Assembly (NCBI GenBank): GCA_002509745.1
Contig: DAWK01000087.1
Span: 3,329-32,524, forward strand
Direction: 5' to 3'
DNA from: Methanobacteriaceae archaeon UBA349
GTDB lineage: Archaea; Methanobacteriota; Methanobacteria; Methanobacteriales; Methanobacteriaceae
DNA: 29,196 nucleotides
The position numbers and the translations under genes are program-made. The number at the start of each line of letters is the position of its first letter. The stretch's first letter is position 1. Under the pieces are notes generated by a model that saw only the letters and a list, made by a program, of their open reading frames with translations, searched no databases and had not been told where the DNA came from. Of this stretch, positions 1 through 7,751 are shown in pieces.

Positions 1-1029
1 GGAATGATACCTGCCAATTTTAGAATTATACCAAGCTCTTCTAAAGAAATAGCAGAGCAGATGTTCCAGAATTTAGAAAAAATTGGAATTTCAGGTATGC
101 TCAAAATAGGAGAAGATGGGGAATCTGTTCTAGGAGTTCCTGTAGAAGATAATATGGTAGGAATTGCCGTGACTGGAGGAATTGCTCCATTATGTGCAGC
201 TAAAGAAGCTGGATTTGATGTTAATATAAAATTAGCTGAAAATTTAATGGATTACAGTGAACTTAATAAAATTGGATCATTTAAAAGTGCCTTGAAATCT
301 TCAAATAATGAAAACGGCCAAAAAGTTAAATTTTTGCTTTCTAAGGCCTGGAATTTAATACAACAAGTTGATTTTGATCCTCAGACTCAAAAAGGACATA
401 TGATTGCCAATATATCCTATGTACCCAAAGAACATCTAGAAGAATCTCTGGAAATTATGGGCGAAATCTTCAAAGATCATCCGGAGTATTGTACCAGTCC
501 TTTTTATAAAATAGTGGACCATCCAGAGGATAAAAATAAAAAAGGGATTGCTACCGTGTGCAGCTTGACCTTGGACGGGATTTTAATCAAAAACGGAATA
601 ATGTCCACTCCAAAATACGGTGGAATTCTAGAAATGGAGGAAAAAGGGCCCCGATTCGTAGAACTAACAGCATATAGTGGTTCTTCTCTGGATCCCCACG
701 AGATATATATCTCCAAAGATATGACCTCTGTTAATGAAGCTCTTACTGGATACGGTCGATTATTGGCTGGTTTAAAAGAAATTCCTTACTTGACCCGGCC
801 CCATGCGCTAGAAATATTGTCACATATACAAGATGCTGGATTATCCGTGCTTAAAATTGGAGAACCCAGTGAATTAGTTTATAATGCTAAAGTAGAGCGT
901 TATAGAGTAGGAATAGTTGCTCCAGGTGGTTTAAATCCTTTAGCAGCGGTTAAAGAGCAGGGCATTTCTGTAGAACCTAAAGCTGTGGAAACCTTGGTTG
1001 AACTTAAGGAATTAGAAAAGATTATTTAA
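1..1029 (+). CDS. nrpR: NrpR nitrogen regulator, 3' part (5' end outside window)
   Basis: Global transcriptional repressor of nitrogen assimilation in methanogens. The family binds operators of the form GGAA-N6-TTCC and is released by 2-oxoglutarate. The visible part is the end of the first NrpR (DUF128) domain, about residues 1-90, followed by a complete second domain, about 93-341. The duplication shows directly: GISGMLKIGE...VGIAVTGGIAPL near the start matches GLSVLKIGE...VGIVAPGGLNPL near the end. The frame is open to the window edge, so the ATG at position 4 is probably internal. The N-terminal winged-helix DNA-binding domain and the start of domain 1 are missing from view. It probably controls the nif operon at the other end of the window, whose promoter lies outside. 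I see no GGAA-N6-TTCC site in the intergenic regions here. Confidence 0.88.
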   Translation, partial: GMIPANFRIIPSSSKEIAEQMFQNLEKIGISGMLKIGEDGESVLGVPVEDNMVGIAVTGGIAPLCAAKEAGFDVNIKLAENLMDYSELNKIGSFKSALKSSNNENGQKVKFLLSKAWNLIQQVDFDPQTQKGHMIANISYVPKEHLEESLEIMGEIFKDHPEYCTSPFYKIVDHPEDKNKKGIATVCSLTLDGILIKNGIMSTPKYGGILEMEEKGPRFVELTAYSGSSLDPHEIYISKDMTSVNEALTGYGRLLAGLKEIPYLTRPHALEILSHIQDAGLSVLKIGEPSELVYNAKVERYRVGIVAPGGLNPLAAVKEQGISVEPKAVETLVELKELEKII

Positions 1030-1173
1030 AAAATCTCTAAAATTATATTCACAGATTTATTTTTAATTAATATTTTTTATTTAAAAAACAAGCATTTTTA
1101 ATTAAATTTCATATGATAGGTTTTAAATATTGGAAAATGAAACATAGATTAATTACATAATCGGGTGATGATA

Positions 1174-1452
1174 TTGAAAAAAACTGAAAATCTTAGTGCT
1201 AGTTGTGACGAAATTTGCCAGTACATAAATAACGAAGTAAAAAATGGAGATACCGTTCGTTTATCTATTGGAAGAGTTTACATTCCAGGGAAAGTAATAA
1301 CCAATAATGACGGTGTCATTCAAATTAAGATTGATAGTGAAATGATAAAAGGATTAACTACCATTGACGTGGAAAAACTCAAAGAACATCTTATAGAGGT
1401 TGAACACGAATGTGAAGATGGTATATGTGTTTTAGAAGCTACAGATGATTGA
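1174..1452 (+). CDS. Small conserved archaeal protein, possibly DUF2097 family
   Basis: Function unknown. The 92-residue product is acidic, with a central beta-rich stretch (NGDTVRLSIGRVYIPGKVI) that looks like a small SH3/OB-type barrel, and a C-terminal tail with two Cys in HECEDGIC. It resembles the methanogen family DUF2097, but I assign that from memory of its general pattern and hold it loosely. I place the start at the TTG at 1174 because a good ribosome binding site, GGGTGAT at 1163-1169, sits four bases upstream. The in-frame GTG at 1165 lies inside that site. It follows nrpR in the same direction after a 144-base AT-rich gap, so it probably has its own promoter. Confidence 0.6.
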   Translation: MKKTENLSASCDEICQYINNEVKNGDTVRLSIGRVYIPGKVITNNDGVIQIKIDSEMIKGLTTIDVEKLKEHLIEVEHECEDGICVLEATDD

Positions 1453-1519
1453 TAAAATTTATTATTAATTTTTAAGGTAAAATAGAAAAATTATATAAAA
1501 ATTAATTACAGGTGAGAAT

Positions 1520-1618
1520 ATGGATGCAATTATAACCATTTTAATTTTACTTATGGTGAGTTTTGCCTTGGTAACTATTATGAGCCAACTATTAAACAAA
1601 AATACCCCTAATTACTAA
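1520..1618 (+). CDS. 32-residue single-span membrane peptide
   Basis: Unrecognised very small protein. It starts at ATG 1520 with a well-placed ribosome binding site, AGGTGA at 1510-1515. The sequence begins MDAIITILILLMVSFALV and ends with a short polar tail, NKNTPNY. About 20 hydrophobic residues make one membrane helix, with a negative residue at the N-terminus and a lysine after the helix. It lies between the DUF2097-like gene and the ferredoxin gene, ahead of the promoter that serves the latter. The strong ribosome binding site and the coherent helix followed by a polar tail argue for a real gene. It could be a small subunit or regulator of a membrane complex, but nothing shows which. 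Confidence 0.5.
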   Translation: MDAIITILILLMVSFALVTIMSQLLNKNTPNY

Positions 1619-1639
1619 ACATTTTATTTTTTTATAGAA

Positions 1640-1667
1640 ATCGATATGTTTATATATTCACTTCGTG
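1640..1667 (+). promoter_or_regulatory. 28-bp dyad over the TATA box of the ferredoxin-polyferredoxin genes (site A)
   Basis: The left arm ATCGATATGTT (1640-1650) is followed by the spacer TATATA (1651-1656), which serves as TATA box, and the degenerate right arm TTCACTTCGTG (1657-1667). The right arm overlaps a short perfect inverted repeat, TTCAC-TTC-GTGAA. The left arm lies 63 bases before the ATG at 1703, the same distance as at site B. Related sites stand at 3023, 6683 and, on the minus strand, 15648. Confidence 0.65.
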
Positions 1668-1702
1668 AATTATTATATATCAATTATGTGGAGGCCCATC
1701 TA

Positions 1703-1894
1703 ATGCCAGTGATTATTGACCAAGAAAAATGCGAAGGAATATCAGAATGCCCTGGAGAAGGATTGTGTATCAAACTCTGTGAAAAAGGAGCATTAGAAGA
1801 AAAAGACAACCAAATTGTATTTATTTCAGAAAAGTGTGACGATTGTGATATTTGCATACAAAACTGTCCCAGCCAGGCCATAGTGAAGGAATGA
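1703..1894 (+). CDS. Small two-cluster ferredoxin, formylmethanofuran-dehydrogenase type
   Basis: A 63-residue electron carrier expected to hold two [4Fe-4S] clusters. The second half has a regular motif, [12 protein letters not shown]. The first motif is irregular: [17 protein letters not shown] spaces its cysteines C-x5-C-x5-C-x3-C and lacks the usual Pro after the last Cys. I start it at ATG 1703 behind GGAGG (1690-1694); a more distal ATG at 1646 falls inside the promoter element. The polyferredoxin gene begins four bases after its stop, so the two are co-transcribed. In the tungsten formylmethanofuran dehydrogenase operons of related methanogens, small ferredoxin subunits (FwdG, FwdH) sit beside FwdF. 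This could be such a protein, but the assignment to a subunit is uncertain. Confidence 0.75.
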   Translation: MPVIIDQEKCEGISECPGEGLCIKLCEKGALEEKDNQIVFISEKCDDCDICIQNCPSQAIVKE

Positions 1895-1898
1895 TAAA

Positions 1899-2906
1899 AT
1901 GGTAGTTGTAAAAAGAGAAGGAAAGCAAAATCGTTCTCTAGAACATAAAAACCAAAAATGTCTAGGCTGTGGCATTTGTACCGATATTTGTCCCACTAGT
2001 GCCCTGCGGCTGGGTCCTATTCTTCCCATAGCAAGAGGACTTTTAAAAATTGATTTTATAAGTATTAACCAAGAAAAATGCTGCCTATGTGGATTATGTG
2101 CTTCTTCTTGCCCATTTGATGCTTTAGAATTTTGTATAAATGATGAAAATACACGGCATATGAAACAATATCCACAATGGAACCATAATGCATCCATAGA
2201 TGAGAAAGAATGTATCTACTGTGGTAAATGTGCCATAGCTTGTCCCAGAGACGCTATACACCTACAAAGAAAATTACCAGCTCGATCGGATTTAGTATTT
2301 GGAGAAACAGAGGTAGATCTGGATAAGTGTGTTTACTGTGGTATGTGCGAAGAAATGTGTCCTGCAGATGCCATTACCATTGAAAAAAATGAAATCAGTT
2401 CCGATAAACCCTACGTTGGCAGCAGCACTAAAATAGACGAATCAAAGTGTATTTACTGCGGAATATGTAAACGTATTTGTCCTGAAGACGCCATTAAAAT
2501 TGTTTGTACAACTTGTATGAATAGAGACAATATTAAGCCCGTCGCAGTAGATGGAGATATAATTCTTGATGAAGACCAGTGCATAAATTGTGGCTGGTGC
2601 CAGGAAATTTGTCCAGTTGATGCAGCCCATGTTACCAAGCCATTTGAAGGAAATATAACCTTTGAAGAGAATTTTGAGTGCAAAGGAGATTCATGCCACG
2701 CTTGTGAGGATGTTTGCCCATGCAATGCTATTAGTATGGTGGATAACCATTCATTTATTAACCCTCAGTTTTGTGTTCTATGTGGGGCTTGTGAACGAGC
2801 TTGTCCTCAAAAAGGAATAGTTATAGAACGTATTGACATGCGACTAGCAAATGTACGTTCCACTTCGTGGGATAAACGATTGAATAGCCTAAAACAATCC
2901 AAATGA
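1899..2906 (+). CDS. fwdF: FwdF-like polyferredoxin with eight [4Fe-4S] motifs
   Basis: A 335-residue polyferredoxin made of four tandem ferredoxin domains. Seven regular CxxCxxCxxxCP motifs can be read (for example [48 protein letters not shown]). One variant, [14 protein letters not shown], has C-x4-C at its start, making eight clusters in all. Length, cluster number and domain order match FwdF/FmdF, the polyferredoxin subunit that feeds electrons to formylmethanofuran dehydrogenase, the first CO2-reducing enzyme of methanogenesis. No catalytic fwd subunits lie nearby, so this may be an extra or detached copy. It overlaps no neighbour, follows the small ferredoxin by four bases, and ends just before a strong hairpin terminator. 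Another polyferredoxin role, such as with an energy-converting hydrogenase, is the main alternative. Confidence 0.75.
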   Translation: MVVVKREGKQNRSLEHKNQKCLGCGICTDICPTSALRLGPILPIARGLLKIDFISINQEKCCLCGLCASSCPFDALEFCINDENTRHMKQYPQWNHNASIDEKECIYCGKCAIACPRDAIHLQRKLPARSDLVFGETEVDLDKCVYCGMCEEMCPADAITIEKNEISSDKPYVGSSTKIDESKCIYCGICKRICPEDAIKIVCTTCMNRDNIKPVAVDGDIILDEDQCINCGWCQEICPVDAAHVTKPFEGNITFEENFECKGDSCHACEDVCPCNAISMVDNHSFINPQFCVLCGACERACPQKGIVIERIDMRLANVRSTSWDKRLNSLKQSK

Positions 2907-2927
2907 AGTTCATTTTTGATAATTTAA

Positions 2928-2979
2928 AAAATAGAAAACTCCTCATTTTTCTATTTTATTTTTTTTATTTTTTATACTG
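2928..2979 (+). terminator. Hairpin terminator after the polyferredoxin gene
   Basis: A perfect 11-bp stem, AAAATAGAAAA (2928-2938) with TTTTCTATTTT (2947-2957), around an 8-base loop, followed by an almost pure T tract to about 2979. It begins 21 bases after the stop codon. Confidence 0.75.
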
Positions 2980-3022
2980 AAATTGTAATTTTCTAAATTT
3001 TCTCACTCATTTTATCTAGAAA

Positions 3023-3050
3023 ATCGATATGTATATATTTACATATCGAT
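3023..3050 (+). promoter_or_regulatory. Perfect 28-bp dyad over the TATA region of the FmdE-like gene (site B)
   Basis: The arms ATCGATATGTA (3023-3033) and TACATATCGAT (3040-3050) are exact inverted copies around the 6-base spacer TATATT. The left arm lies 63 bases before the GTG start at 3086. A dyad centred on the TATA box is where an archaeal repressor would block TBP and TFB. It is the best-preserved of four related sites in the window. Confidence 0.75.
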
Positions 3051-3085
3051 AATATATTCATTATCACATTAAAGGAGGTGAAAAT

Positions 3086-5554
3086 GTGAATAATAAAAAA
3101 AATAAATTCTTGTTAATTGTATCAGTATTCCTATTTGCCTTATTCATTTGTGGATCTGCTTCAGCAACAGAAAATTATAATATTGGAGAATTAGTGACAA
3201 AAAACGCTATTTCAGATCCAGGATTAAATTTTTCTAATTCTGATGATGTTTTATGCATATCCAACGGTGGATCAGCACATTACAAAAATATGAGTACCGA
3301 AGACAGTTTGCAGGGCGTGGTTGATGCAACCAGCAATAAACCAGATAAACAGAAGATCAGCGTTGGGAAAGGAAATTTGATTGGAATTTCTGACCCATCA
3401 GGAACTCTATCATTTACATTTGTAACAAAAAAAGGAAACAAATTAATGGCCAAAAAATACCTGGCTACCACAACCGGTTCTGAATTAAGTATAACATCAA
3501 GTAGAACTGTTGATATTTCCAGTTATATCAGCGCATCAGACTGGAATAAAGCAAAAACTGAATTAGGAATTAATTCTTTTGAAATAGCCAGTATAGTTAA
3601 TGCTTGGGCCTCTGGAGCACCTGTTGATCTTTTAAGAATAGCAGGTTCCAGTGGAGGAGTATCGCAAGGACTTTTAAGTGGATATGTAATGTCCAAAAGT
3701 ATAAATCAGAATTATCCTTTATTAAGTGACAGTGAGTCTTACCACATCATAACCACTCCTGGGGGAGGCGATGACAATGTTCCTCAATATTTACTGGAAT
3801 TAACACCTTTAAAATGGGTTAGAGACAGCGATAAAGTAAGTTATTTCAATTATATGGCTATGGATAATGGAGATCCTAACCAGGCCGCATATATGTGGTG
3901 GAATCGAGTTTCTCAAACTGGAGTTCTCATTTTAATGAGTTCTCAAAATTTGAAGAGTCAGTTCAGCACTGAAACTGGCCTATCTGTAGTAAGTGGTACT
4001 ATAAGTGAAATAAAGTTTAATAACTGGTTATTGAACAAGTTAAATAATAATCCTGCCGTTTTGATTAATATAGACAGCCTAAAAACTATAAATAAAGAAA
4101 ATTTCGACTATTTATGGTCTAAAGGTATAGACAAGAATTATATTAATGGTTTAACTGACGAAAGAAAGGACTACTTGATCAGTAATGTCCTAACAACCAA
4201 TGATTATAATAATATGTATAATATTGGAGAGCAGGCCGCATTACTGGCAAAAAATGTACTTGGATTCCAAAAAGGAGATTCTGATTTAGCCGTGCTTAGT
4301 TCAGCAGGTTATGTGCTTTTAAATGGATTTTCAACTCAGGGCGCACTTGACGGAGCAATTAGTGTTACTGGCACCACACTATCTAATTTGATGAATCTTA
4401 AAAGAGCCATGTGGCAGCCATTATGGTTCACTTTTGTCAAAAAAGATGGTGCGCAGTTGAATGCTGTAATTGTGAATTATGTGAATGGTGCTCTCATAGC
4501 AAGTCAAGTATACAATATATCAGCAGAGGCCCTGAAAAATAATGCCTATGCAAAATCAGTTTCGGCTGCATTTTCAGGTGGTGCTGCAGATAAGCCTTAC
4601 TTCCAGCAAGATTATTACATAGTGAGTCTAGCAAACCAGTGGGCCGTCGGAGTACCCTATGATTATCAAATTTCAGGTATAGGTGGTGGATGTCCGGGTT
4701 CGGGGCTATCACAGGGATATTTAATAGCCAATTATGTTTTAAATAAATATCCTTTAGCACCTGGGCAGCAATATATAACTATCAGCATACCGGCTCATTG
4801 TAAAGAACAGGTTATAATAGATTCTTTAGGTGTTTCTACAGCTTTAGGTACTTATTATAGCTTGGGTTTATCAGGATATACATCAGATGCTAATTTAGCA
4901 GGAATATTTATTCTGTGGAGCGAAAGTACCCATACTGGTAAAGCAATAGTGCTGGATATGAACCGTGACCTTATAAATGCCATGCAAAACCAGGATGTGG
5001 GTAGTAACAACTATTACTATAAAACCATGTACTGGGCATTATGGTATTTAGAAAAGGCATTTCCAGGACAAGATCGTTATGAAGAGGTTTTGGGTGCCTT
5101 TAAGGTTACTAGGGAAATACCAATTACTCAAAAAGAGTTAAGTACCATGTTAGCTGCCGGAGGAGACCCGGTTCAGTTCGTATTAAATTACGTTGTTCCA
5201 GTTACTCCACCTACAGATAATAATACAAATCCCACCGACCCGACAACTAATCCTACAACAGATCCTTCAGGACCAGCAAACCCAATTAGTCCTGTAGATC
5301 AAGGTACAATATCTGAAGAAATTATAAGTGCTTTGAATACAGTTTTAGCAACTGATCAGTTTAGTGAAACTACTAAAGAAGTTGCTTCAGGATTACCCTT
5401 AGAGAAATCTACAGCCTCAGCAACTTCTGTAAGTGGTATGCCCATGGTAACAATGGTGACTCTACTTTTATTAAGTGTTTTTGCTCTGGGACTATACTTT
5501 AGTAGAGAAAACATCATTTCCATTCTGAAAAAATCTGAAAAGTTAGGGAAGTAG
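3086..5554 (+). CDS. Secreted, membrane-anchored protein with two FmdE-like modules
   Basis: 822 residues. A signal peptide (about 1-27, ending in SASA) and a C-terminal membrane helix (about 785-804) followed by a basic tail place the bulk outside the cell, with a Pro/Thr/Asn-rich stalk at about 703-733. Two related modules occupy about 50-290 and 400-630. Both contain the pattern ANxWAxGxPxD, then a Gly-rich turn, then LSQGYL or VSQGLL, then NYPL or KYPL. This resembles the FmdE family (PF02663), including a GKGNLI segment at 94-99. Only the second module keeps Cys residues at likely binding positions: GGGCPGSG (C534) and AHC (C572). The start is GTG 3086 with AAAGGAGGTG upstream. The substrate is unknown; metal or cofactor binding is a guess from family and context. 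Confidence 0.65.
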   Translation: MNNKKNKFLLIVSVFLFALFICGSASATENYNIGELVTKNAISDPGLNFSNSDDVLCISNGGSAHYKNMSTEDSLQGVVDATSNKPDKQKISVGKGNLIGISDPSGTLSFTFVTKKGNKLMAKKYLATTTGSELSITSSRTVDISSYISASDWNKAKTELGINSFEIASIVNAWASGAPVDLLRIAGSSGGVSQGLLSGYVMSKSINQNYPLLSDSESYHIITTPGGGDDNVPQYLLELTPLKWVRDSDKVSYFNYMAMDNGDPNQAAYMWWNRVSQTGVLILMSSQNLKSQFSTETGLSVVSGTISEIKFNNWLLNKLNNNPAVLINIDSLKTINKENFDYLWSKGIDKNYINGLTDERKDYLISNVLTTNDYNNMYNIGEQAALLAKNVLGFQKGDSDLAVLSSAGYVLLNGFSTQGALDGAISVTGTTLSNLMNLKRAMWQPLWFTFVKKDGAQLNAVIVNYVNGALIASQVYNISAEALKNNAYAKSVSAAFSGGAADKPYFQQDYYIVSLANQWAVGVPYDYQISGIGGGCPGSGLSQGYLIANYVLNKYPLAPGQQYITISIPAHCKEQVIIDSLGVSTALGTYYSLGLSGYTSDANLAGIFILWSESTHTGKAIVLDMNRDLINAMQNQDVGSNNYYYKTMYWALWYLEKAFPGQDRYEEVLGAFKVTREIPITQKELSTMLAAGGDPVQFVLNYVVPVTPPTDNNTNPTDPTTNPTTDPSGPANPISPVDQGTISEEIISALNTVLATDQFSETTKEVASGLPLEKSTASATSVSGMPMVTMVTLLLLSVFALGLYFSRENIISILKKSEKLGK

Positions 5555-5621
5555 GTTTAAACCTCTCCCATTATTATTTTTTTTGATTTATAATAAATTC
5601 TATTTAAGATTAAAGATAATT

Positions 5622-6302
5622 ATGAAAAATAATAATTTATTTTCACCTTCCCGATTATCATATCAACATTTATTCAGTAGACGTAATAATGTCTTTCTAA
5701 TTAAATCCTCGGATAATAAAACTACCCCATTTATAATGAAGTTTTATTCAGAGCCCAATTCCATGTTAAAAAGTAACATAGAGTATAAAAATCTTATTAA
5801 ATTAAATAGAGAAGGTCTTAATGTTCCTCATGTTAAAAAAAACAAAGATCATTACAATATAATAGAATACATACCCGGGGTTTTGGTGAGTGATTTAGCT
5901 TACAGACTAAATAAAGGAGAGTGGATTAAAAAATTAGCCTGCTGGATGTTCAAATTGCATTCCATAAAATTGAATTCCAAGCAGAAGAAGAATAAAAAAT
6001 CCTATTTAAAAGGAGACTGTAATTTGAGGAATTTTATTTACTATGAAAACCAGATCTATGGCCTTGATTTTGAAGAAAAATTATTTGGAGATCCTCGACA
6101 AGATTTAAGCGAAATCTGTGTTTTCATTCTAGATAACAAAGTGGATAATCCTGATAAAATATTTATAGCACTAAAGTTTTTAAAAGAATATGAAAAATTA
6201 TCCGGCCAGAAAATAAATGATTTAGGTCATTTTTTAAGAAAAAGTATCATTAATAGTCAAAAAAGAAAAAATAAATATAGAAAAAGTTTAAAAAAAGTTT
6301 AA
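5622..6302 (+). CDS. Kinase-fold (APH/Bud32-like) protein
   Basis: About 226 residues from ATG 5622; a TTG at 5583 is an alternative start and neither has a clear ribosome binding site. The shape is a small protein-kinase or aminoglycoside-phosphotransferase fold. A beta-strand FIMKFY carries a candidate ATP-binding Lys, followed by a hinge-like NIIEYIPG. A catalytic-loop-like KGDCNLRNF has Asp and Asn in the right spacing but Gly where His is usual, and a DFE-type GLDFEE takes the place of DFG, followed by DPRQDLSE. The C-terminus is a strongly basic tail. It may phosphorylate a small molecule or a protein; the sequence does not decide. It runs convergently into the molbindin gene across a shared hairpin. 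Confidence 0.6.
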   Translation: MKNNNLFSPSRLSYQHLFSRRNNVFLIKSSDNKTTPFIMKFYSEPNSMLKSNIEYKNLIKLNREGLNVPHVKKNKDHYNIIEYIPGVLVSDLAYRLNKGEWIKKLACWMFKLHSIKLNSKQKKNKKSYLKGDCNLRNFIYYENQIYGLDFEEKLFGDPRQDLSEICVFILDNKVDNPDKIFIALKFLKEYEKLSGQKINDLGHFLRKSIINSQKRKNKYRKSLKKV

Positions 6303-6315
6303 AAACATGGTTTTT
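6301..6315. terminator. Bidirectional hairpin between convergent genes
   Basis: AAAAAC-ATG-GTTTTT forms a short inverted repeat in the 21-base gap between the kinase-like gene and the molbindin gene. It is flanked by A-rich and T-rich tracts on the two sides, so it can act in both directions. Confidence 0.5.
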
Positions 6316-6323
6316 GTTTTAAA

Positions 6324-6533
6324 TTACTTTTTGGCAATCATTACTTCACTGGATTTAATAATAGCCATTACTTCATCACCAACTTTTAAGCCCAGATCTT
6401 CTACGGCTTCTTTGGTAATGGTGGCTGTAATTTCGCCTGGAGTTTCAATTTTCATCTTTATTGTGGCGGTTACAACCCCTTCCTTGACTTCTTCCACTTT
6501 TCCTTTTAATGAATTTCTAGCACTTATTTTCAT
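6324..6533 (-). CDS. Molbindin: single Mop/TOBE domain oxyanion-binding protein
   Basis: A 69-residue protein consisting of one Mop domain. It opens with the hallmark MKISARNSLKGKVEEVKEG and contains the ITKEAVEDLGLKVGDEVMAIIKSSEVM segment in pieces typical of Mop/TOBE folds. Such proteins assemble into oligomers that bind and buffer molybdate or tungstate in the cytoplasm. The start at 6533 has AGAGGTGTG upstream. It is divergent from tupA, which strengthens a role in tungstate/molybdate homeostasis. It has no DNA-binding domain, so it is not a ModE-type regulator. Confidence 0.88.
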   Translation of the reverse strand: MKISARNSLKGKVEEVKEGVVTATIKMKIETPGEITATITKEAVEDLGLKVGDEVMAIIKSSEVMIAKK

Positions 6534-6682
6534 TATTCACACCTCTTAGAATTAATATTTGTTTTTTAATAGATATATGAATTAACCTAATATGCACATA
6601 TCTAAAATAAATATTGTTAAATTTTTGGAATTTGTAACTTTTTAATAATCCTTTAAAAATATTTAATAAAAAGAAAAAGAAA

Positions 6683-6710
6683 ATCGATAGGATTATATAT
6701 TCAATTCGGT
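6683..6710 (+). promoter_or_regulatory. 28-bp dyad over the TATA box of tupA (site C)
   Basis: The left arm ATCGATAGGAT (6683-6693), spacer TATATA (6694-6699) and degenerate right arm TTCAATTCGGT (6700-6710) align base for base with site B, with 7 of 11 right-arm positions identical. The ATG of tupA lies 85 bases downstream of the left arm, giving a leader of roughly 45-50 bases. Confidence 0.65.
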
Positions 6711-6767
6711 AAATTATTTTTGTTAAGAAATTTTTTAATATTCTAATTAATATTTTGGAGGTTAAAA

Positions 6768-7649
6768 ATGAATAATAAGATTCTAGCAGCAATATTAATA
6801 ATGATTATTGCATTGATAGGTGTTGGGGCTTATGCCATGAATGGGGGTTTCCAGGAAAAGCAAATCCTTCGAATATCAACCACAACCAGTTTAGAAGATA
6901 CTGGACTGGTTGATAACTTAGAAACCGCTTTTGAGAAGGAACATCCCAACATCGATGTGCAATTTGTCTCAGCAGGAACTGGAATCGCACTTAAATACGG
7001 GGAAAAAGGTGACGCCGATATGGTTATAGTTCACGATAAGAAGAAAGAACAGCAATTCATAGACGATGGATACGGAACCAAGAGATATCCATTTGCCTAC
7101 AACTACTTCTATATTGTGGGACCAACCAACGATCCTGCGAAAATAAAAGGCATGAAAAATGCCACAGAAGCATTTAAAAAGATTATGGAAGCTGGAGAAG
7201 CAAATTCTTCCGTAAAATTTGTATCCAGAGGAGATAATTCCGGGACCAACTCTCGTGAATTGAAAATCTGGAATAATACTAAAGCCAATTACAACTCCAG
7301 TATAAATGGATCTTCTTGGTACATTGAAACTGGAAAAGGAATGGGTGATACCTTAGTCATTGCCAATGAAAAATCGGCTTACACTCTATCTGATTCTGGT
7401 ACTTACCTGGCATTTAAAGGAAATATAACTTTAGTTCCTTACCTGACCAGTGGTAAAGATCTTTTAAATGTTTATTCTGCCATACCAGTGAACCCAGAAA
7501 AGATAAAAGGCGTAAATTATAATGCTTCCATGGAATTTGTTGATTTCCTCTTATCAACCGAGGGCCAGCAGTTAATTGGAAACTATGGTAAAGAAAAATA
7601 CGGACAAGCACTTTTTATTCCCTTGTATGGAAAAGGTGAACCTACTTAG
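6768..7649 (+). CDS. tupA: Tungstate ABC transporter substrate-binding protein TupA
   Basis: 293 residues, extracellular oxyanion-binding component of a Tup-type importer. An N-terminal hydrophobic anchor (about 4-23) has no lipobox Cys. The mature part begins with the family hallmark ISTTTSLEDTGL (TTTS at 38-41), followed by FVSAGTGIAL, the GDADMVIVHDKK segment, SRGDNSGTNSRE and GKGMGDTL, all ligand-pocket regions in TupA/ModA-like proteins. The start has GGAGG eight bases upstream. TupA proteins prefer tungstate, but a WtpA-like or molybdate preference cannot be excluded from sequence. Its promoter carries the shared 28-bp dyad. It is followed by tupB after 102 bases that hold a separate promoter. 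Confidence 0.88.
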   Translation: MNNKILAAILIMIIALIGVGAYAMNGGFQEKQILRISTTTSLEDTGLVDNLETAFEKEHPNIDVQFVSAGTGIALKYGEKGDADMVIVHDKKKEQQFIDDGYGTKRYPFAYNYFYIVGPTNDPAKIKGMKNATEAFKKIMEAGEANSSVKFVSRGDNSGTNSRELKIWNNTKANYNSSINGSSWYIETGKGMGDTLVIANEKSAYTLSDSGTYLAFKGNITLVPYLTSGKDLLNVYSAIPVNPEKIKGVNYNASMEFVDFLLSTEGQQLIGNYGKEKYGQALFIPLYGKGEPT

Positions 7650-7696
7650 GTAGTTTGATTTTTCTAATTCTCTTATTTTTTTTGAAATTTTTTGGG

Positions 7697-7729
7697 ATAA
7701 ATATATAAATTAATGGGTTAAACACCCAT
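7697..7729 (+). promoter_or_regulatory. tupB promoter with ATGGGT-N5-ACCCAT dyad
   Basis: A TATA-like ATAAATATATAAAT (7697-7710) is followed directly by a perfect inverted repeat, ATGGGT (7713-7718) and ACCCAT (7724-7729). The repeat falls between the TATA box and the expected transcription start, the usual place for an archaeal repressor site. It differs from the 28-bp dyad in front of tupA. Confidence 0.5.
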
Positions 7730-7751
7730 ATATTCATTTTTTGGTGGTTTA

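Noticed and set aside
1646..1702. N-terminal extension of the ferredoxin frame from ATG 1646
   Set aside because: This ATG lies inside the promoter dyad and TATA box. The extension has no ferredoxin similarity, and ATG 1703 has GGAGG at the right distance.
6307..6549. Plus-strand frame of 80 residues across the molbindin gene
   Set aside because: Antisense to a clear Mop domain with its own ribosome binding site; low-complexity Ser/Ile/Thr sequence and no binding site of its own.
6517..6792. Minus-strand 91-residue frame over the molbindin-tupA gap
   Set aside because: It overlaps both flanking gene starts and the promoters, and its Ile/Lys/Phe-rich sequence is what AT-rich noncoding DNA gives by chance.
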